Shown here in pieces: positions 61,740 through 64,000 of a stretch of 64,000 nucleotides of DNA. The position numbers and the translations under genes are program-made. Each line of letters begins with the position of its first letter. Position 1 is the stretch's first letter. The stretch covers positions 62,001 through 126,000 of the forward strand of contig NZ_MWLQ01000017.1 of the NCBI RefSeq assembly GCF_010634855.1, in the 5' to 3' direction. This DNA is from Microbacterium sp. B35-30. GTDB lineage: Bacteria > Actinomycetota > Actinomycetes > Actinomycetales > Microbacteriaceae. The notes below the pieces were generated by a model, which saw only the letters and a program-made list of their open reading frames with translations, was not told the DNA's origin and made no database searches.

Positions 61740-64000
61740 ATGCCTCAGCAATCCGCTCCACCCGCAGGCGGGGTGTCGCCCGTGCTGGTCGGTCGTCACG
61801 CCGAATTCACCGCGCTGACGGCTGCAGTTTCGGCTCCTCCCGCCCTGATCGTCATCCAGGGTGAAGCCGGCATCGGCAAGAGCCGGCTGGTCCGTGAACT
61901 CCTCACCGCCGTGCCGGCCACCTCCGCGGTGCTGGTCGGTCATTGTCAGCAGCTTCACGACCCGTTTCCGCTGGGGCCGGTGCTCGACGCGTTCCAGCAC
62001 CATGGCGACCCCATCGAGATCGAGGGGCTGAGCCCGGTCGTCGGGAGCCTCGCTCCGCTGGTGCCGGAGATCGCCGATCGCCTGCCGGTGCAGCCGGAGC
62101 GACCGGCGGATCAGCGGGAGGCACGGCATCAGATCTTCCGTGCGGCCACGGAGCTGCTCGAGCATGTGTCGCCCGCGGTCCTGGTGCTCGAGGATCTGCA
62201 CTGGGCCGACAACGTCACCTTCGACTTCCTCACGTATCTCATCGCGCACCAGCCCGCGAAGCTCGCCGTCATCGTCACGAGTCGCACAGATCTCGGAACC
62301 ACTCCCGTCGGTGAGGCGTTCGCCCGGGCGCCCGCCGGCCGCACTCGGAGCGTTCGGCTCGCGCCGCTCGACGTCGCCGAAGTGGGCGAGCTCTCCCGCC
62401 ATCTGCTGGGCATCGACGTGCCGGATCCGATCGCGACCGGCCTGTACGACGTCACCGGCGGTGTGCCCTTCGTCGTCGAAGAGGTCCTCCGGACCCTGCT
62501 GGCGCGCCTCCCCGCCGCGGAGATCCCGAGTCACCCGGACGCGCTCGCCGCGTTGTCGGTCTCCACGGCGCTCCGCGATGTCGTCGTGCAGCGGCTGACC
62601 ACCCTCGACGCGACAGCCCGGGAAGTGATCGATGCGGCAGCCGTGATCGATCTCGCCATCGATCCCGTCCTCCTCGTCGAGATCACCGAGTACGACGCCC
62701 GTCAGGTGGCGACCGCGCTCACGGCGGCGCACGCGGCGGGGCTCCTGCACGATCACGAGGGGCGCATCCGCTTCCGCCACGTACTCGCCCAGCAGATCGT
62801 CTACGAGGCGACGCCTCTGCCCACCCGCCAGTGGTGGCACGCCCGGGTCGCGCTGGTGCTCGAGGAGCGGAACGATCCGATGCTCTCGGCGAGGATCGCG
62901 CACCACTACCAGCGCGCCGGCCGGGTCAGGGAGTTCGTGCAGTGGGCAGAGGCCGCAGCCGACGAGGCGGTGCGCCACGGGAACGAGGCTGCGGCGGCCG
63001 AGTTCCTGCGCGAGGCCACCGCGGACATGGCCGCCCTCTCGCTCGACGACCGCGTGCGCATCGCGACGAAGCTCGGGCGGGTGTCGGTCGACGGGCTGGC
63101 TCACGCCGAAGCCGCCCCGATCCTGACCCGGCTGCTGGACAGCCAGCAGCTGACGCAGGCGGCTCGAGGCGAGCTCCGCTTCGCCCTCGGCAGGCTGTAC
63201 CGCCAGCAGGGCTTCGCACGCGACGGCTACGGCGAGATCGAGCGCGCGGTCGATGACCTCTACGAGCGGCCCGACCTCCAGGCGCGCGCTCTGGCGGTGC
63301 TCGCGGCTCCGGAGACCGTCGTCGATGTGCCGCTCGAGGTGCATCTCGCCCGCTCCGTTCAGGCCGAACAGGCGGCGAGGCGAGCCGGATCGCCGGATGT
63401 CGAGCTCGGGGTGCGGATCGCTCGGGCATCGCTTCTCCTGGAGCAGGGCGATCCGTATGCGTGGCAGCTCATCGACTCCGCCCGTCACGACTCCGTCCTC
63501 CTCACCCAGCCGCGGGAGCACGCCCGAGCTGCGATCAACTGGGCTCAGGGCGCGCTCCACATCGGATACGTGAGCCGCGCCGACGAGCTGCTGAGCGAGG
63601 GGCGGTCGATCGCGGAGCGTTCGGGCTCACCGCGGCTGCTCGAGGTGTACGAACTCGTCGGCGCCATGGTGGACCATGCCGCCGGCCGGTGGGACGGTCT
63701 TGCGGAACGCGCGCACGACTTGGCCTCGCGCGTGTTCGGCTTCGGCGCCGCATCCTTCGAAGCCGAGTACCTGAACTGCCTCATGCTCGGCTCTCTCGGC
63801 AGCACCGTGGAGGCGGCCGAGCGTCTGACAGAGCTCATCCGCGAGTGCGAGAGGGTGGGCGCCGCGTGGCCGTTGATCCCCGCGCGCGCAGCACTCGCCC
63901 GGCTTCGGCTGATCCTCGGCGATGCGCGCGGCGGCTTCGACGAGTCCACGGCCGCTCTCGAACAGATCCAGCGCAAGGGAATGTGGACCTGGGCGGCTGA
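61740..64000 (+). CDS. Large AAA/LuxR-type transcriptional regulator, 5' part
   Basis: Starts at ATG 61740 (GAGGGA upstream) and stays open to the window end, giving at least 753 residues. An NB-ARC/AAA domain has Walker A GEAGIGKS (41-48) and Walker B VLVLEDLHWAD (about 148-158), followed by a long helical TPR-like region with repeated Ala-rich pairs. This is the layout of LAL/LuxR-type activators (MalT-like), where a DNA-binding LuxR HTH would come at the missing C-terminus. A SARP or adenylate-cyclase-like protein is the alternative. It is divergent from the subtilase gene. Confidence 0.7.
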   Translation, partial: MPQQSAPPAGGVSPVLVGRHAEFTALTAAVSAPPALIVIQGEAGIGKSRLVRELLTAVPATSAVLVGHCQQLHDPFPLGPVLDAFQHHGDPIEIEGLSPVVGSLAPLVPEIADRLPVQPERPADQREARHQIFRAATELLEHVSPAVLVLEDLHWADNVTFDFLTYLIAHQPAKLAVIVTSRTDLGTTPVGEAFARAPAGRTRSVRLAPLDVAEVGELSRHLLGIDVPDPIATGLYDVTGGVPFVVEEVLRTLLARLPAAEIPSHPDALAALSVSTALRDVVVQRLTTLDATAREVIDAAAVIDLAIDPVLLVEITEYDARQVATALTAAHAAGLLHDHEGRIRFRHVLAQQIVYEATPLPTRQWWHARVALVLEERNDPMLSARIAHHYQRAGRVREFVQWAEAAADEAVRHGNEAAAAEFLREATADMAALSLDDRVRIATKLGRVSVDGLAHAEAAPILTRLLDSQQLTQAARGELRFALGRLYRQQGFARDGYGEIERAVDDLYERPDLQARALAVLAAPETVVDVPLEVHLARSVQAEQAARRAGSPDVELGVRIARASLLLEQGDPYAWQLIDSARHDSVLLTQPREHARAAINWAQGALHIGYVSRADELLSEGRSIAERSGSPRLLEVYELVGAMVDHAAGRWDGLAERAHDLASRVFGFGAASFEAEYLNCLMLGSLGSTVEAAERLTELIRECERVGAAWPLIPARAALARLRLILGDARGGFDESTAALEQIQRKGMWTWAA

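Noticed and set aside
61662-63560. 632-aa minus-strand frame
   Set aside because: Antisense shadow of the AAA/LuxR-type gene that starts at 61740; the plus frame has clear Walker motifs and a ribosome site.
1-64000. CRISPR arrays, intact insertion sequences or rRNA genes
   Set aside because: No regularly spaced repeats, no transposase with a DDE or HUH motif and no rRNA-like sequence were seen on reading both strands.

Overview
The window is high-GC DNA with many GTG and TTG starts, short 4-nt gene overlaps and actinobacterial conjugation genes. It most likely comes from a Microbacteriaceae actinobacterium (Microbacterium-like), an inference from gene content and style only. Two parts are visible: an integrated conjugative element or integrated plasmid (about 0-51.6 kb) and what looks like ordinary chromosome (about 51.9-64 kb).

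Left part (1-18.3 kb): a broken metallophosphoesterase, an excisionase-like protein, a tRNA-Arg(CCT), a small regulator, then a long co-directional conjugation operon. The operon encodes a TcpC-like membrane protein, an M23 peptidase, a pilin-like protein, a VirB6/TrbL-like channel, an SCO6880-type protein, a VirB4-like ATPase, a ParA/MinD-like ATPase, a coupling protein, an HNH-like protein, a DUF4913-like protein and an SSB. On the opposite strand lie a MobF/TraA relaxase-helicase, a Mug-type uracil-DNA glycosylase and an uncharacterised protein.

Cargo (18.4-45.3 kb): an apparently complete Dpd locus, which places 7-deazaguanine in DNA and restricts unmodified DNA. It has (i) a minus-strand preQ0 operon queC-queE-queD-folE2-yhhQ-type transporter with no queF; (ii) a plus-strand modification operon: probable dpdC, dpdB-like 1, dpdA, dpdB-like 2; (iii) a minus-strand restriction operon dpdE-F-G-H-I-J-K-D that converges on the modification operon. 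A GHKL ATPase with a possible PD-(D/E)XK domain sits beside it and may be an extra effector. The proposed logic is: GTP to preQ0 (FolE2, QueD, QueE, QueC), insertion into DNA (DpdA with DpdB), further conversion (DpdC), and attack on DNA lacking the mark by the helicase/ATPase/PLD-nuclease set.

Right accessory part (45.5-51.6 kb): a zeta-type toxin with a small upstream partner, a degenerate serine recombinase, an excisionase-glutaredoxin-unknown operon, and a protein with a CFI-box C-terminus. No intact integrase is present in the window.

Chromosome-like part (51.9-64 kb): DUF2807 lipoprotein, TraR/DksA zinc-finger protein, small proteins, quinone oxidoreductase, AIM24 protein, a phosphotransferase relic, an EamA exporter, a large secreted subtilase with a C-terminal propeller-like repeat region, and the start of a large AAA/LuxR-type regulator cut by the window end.
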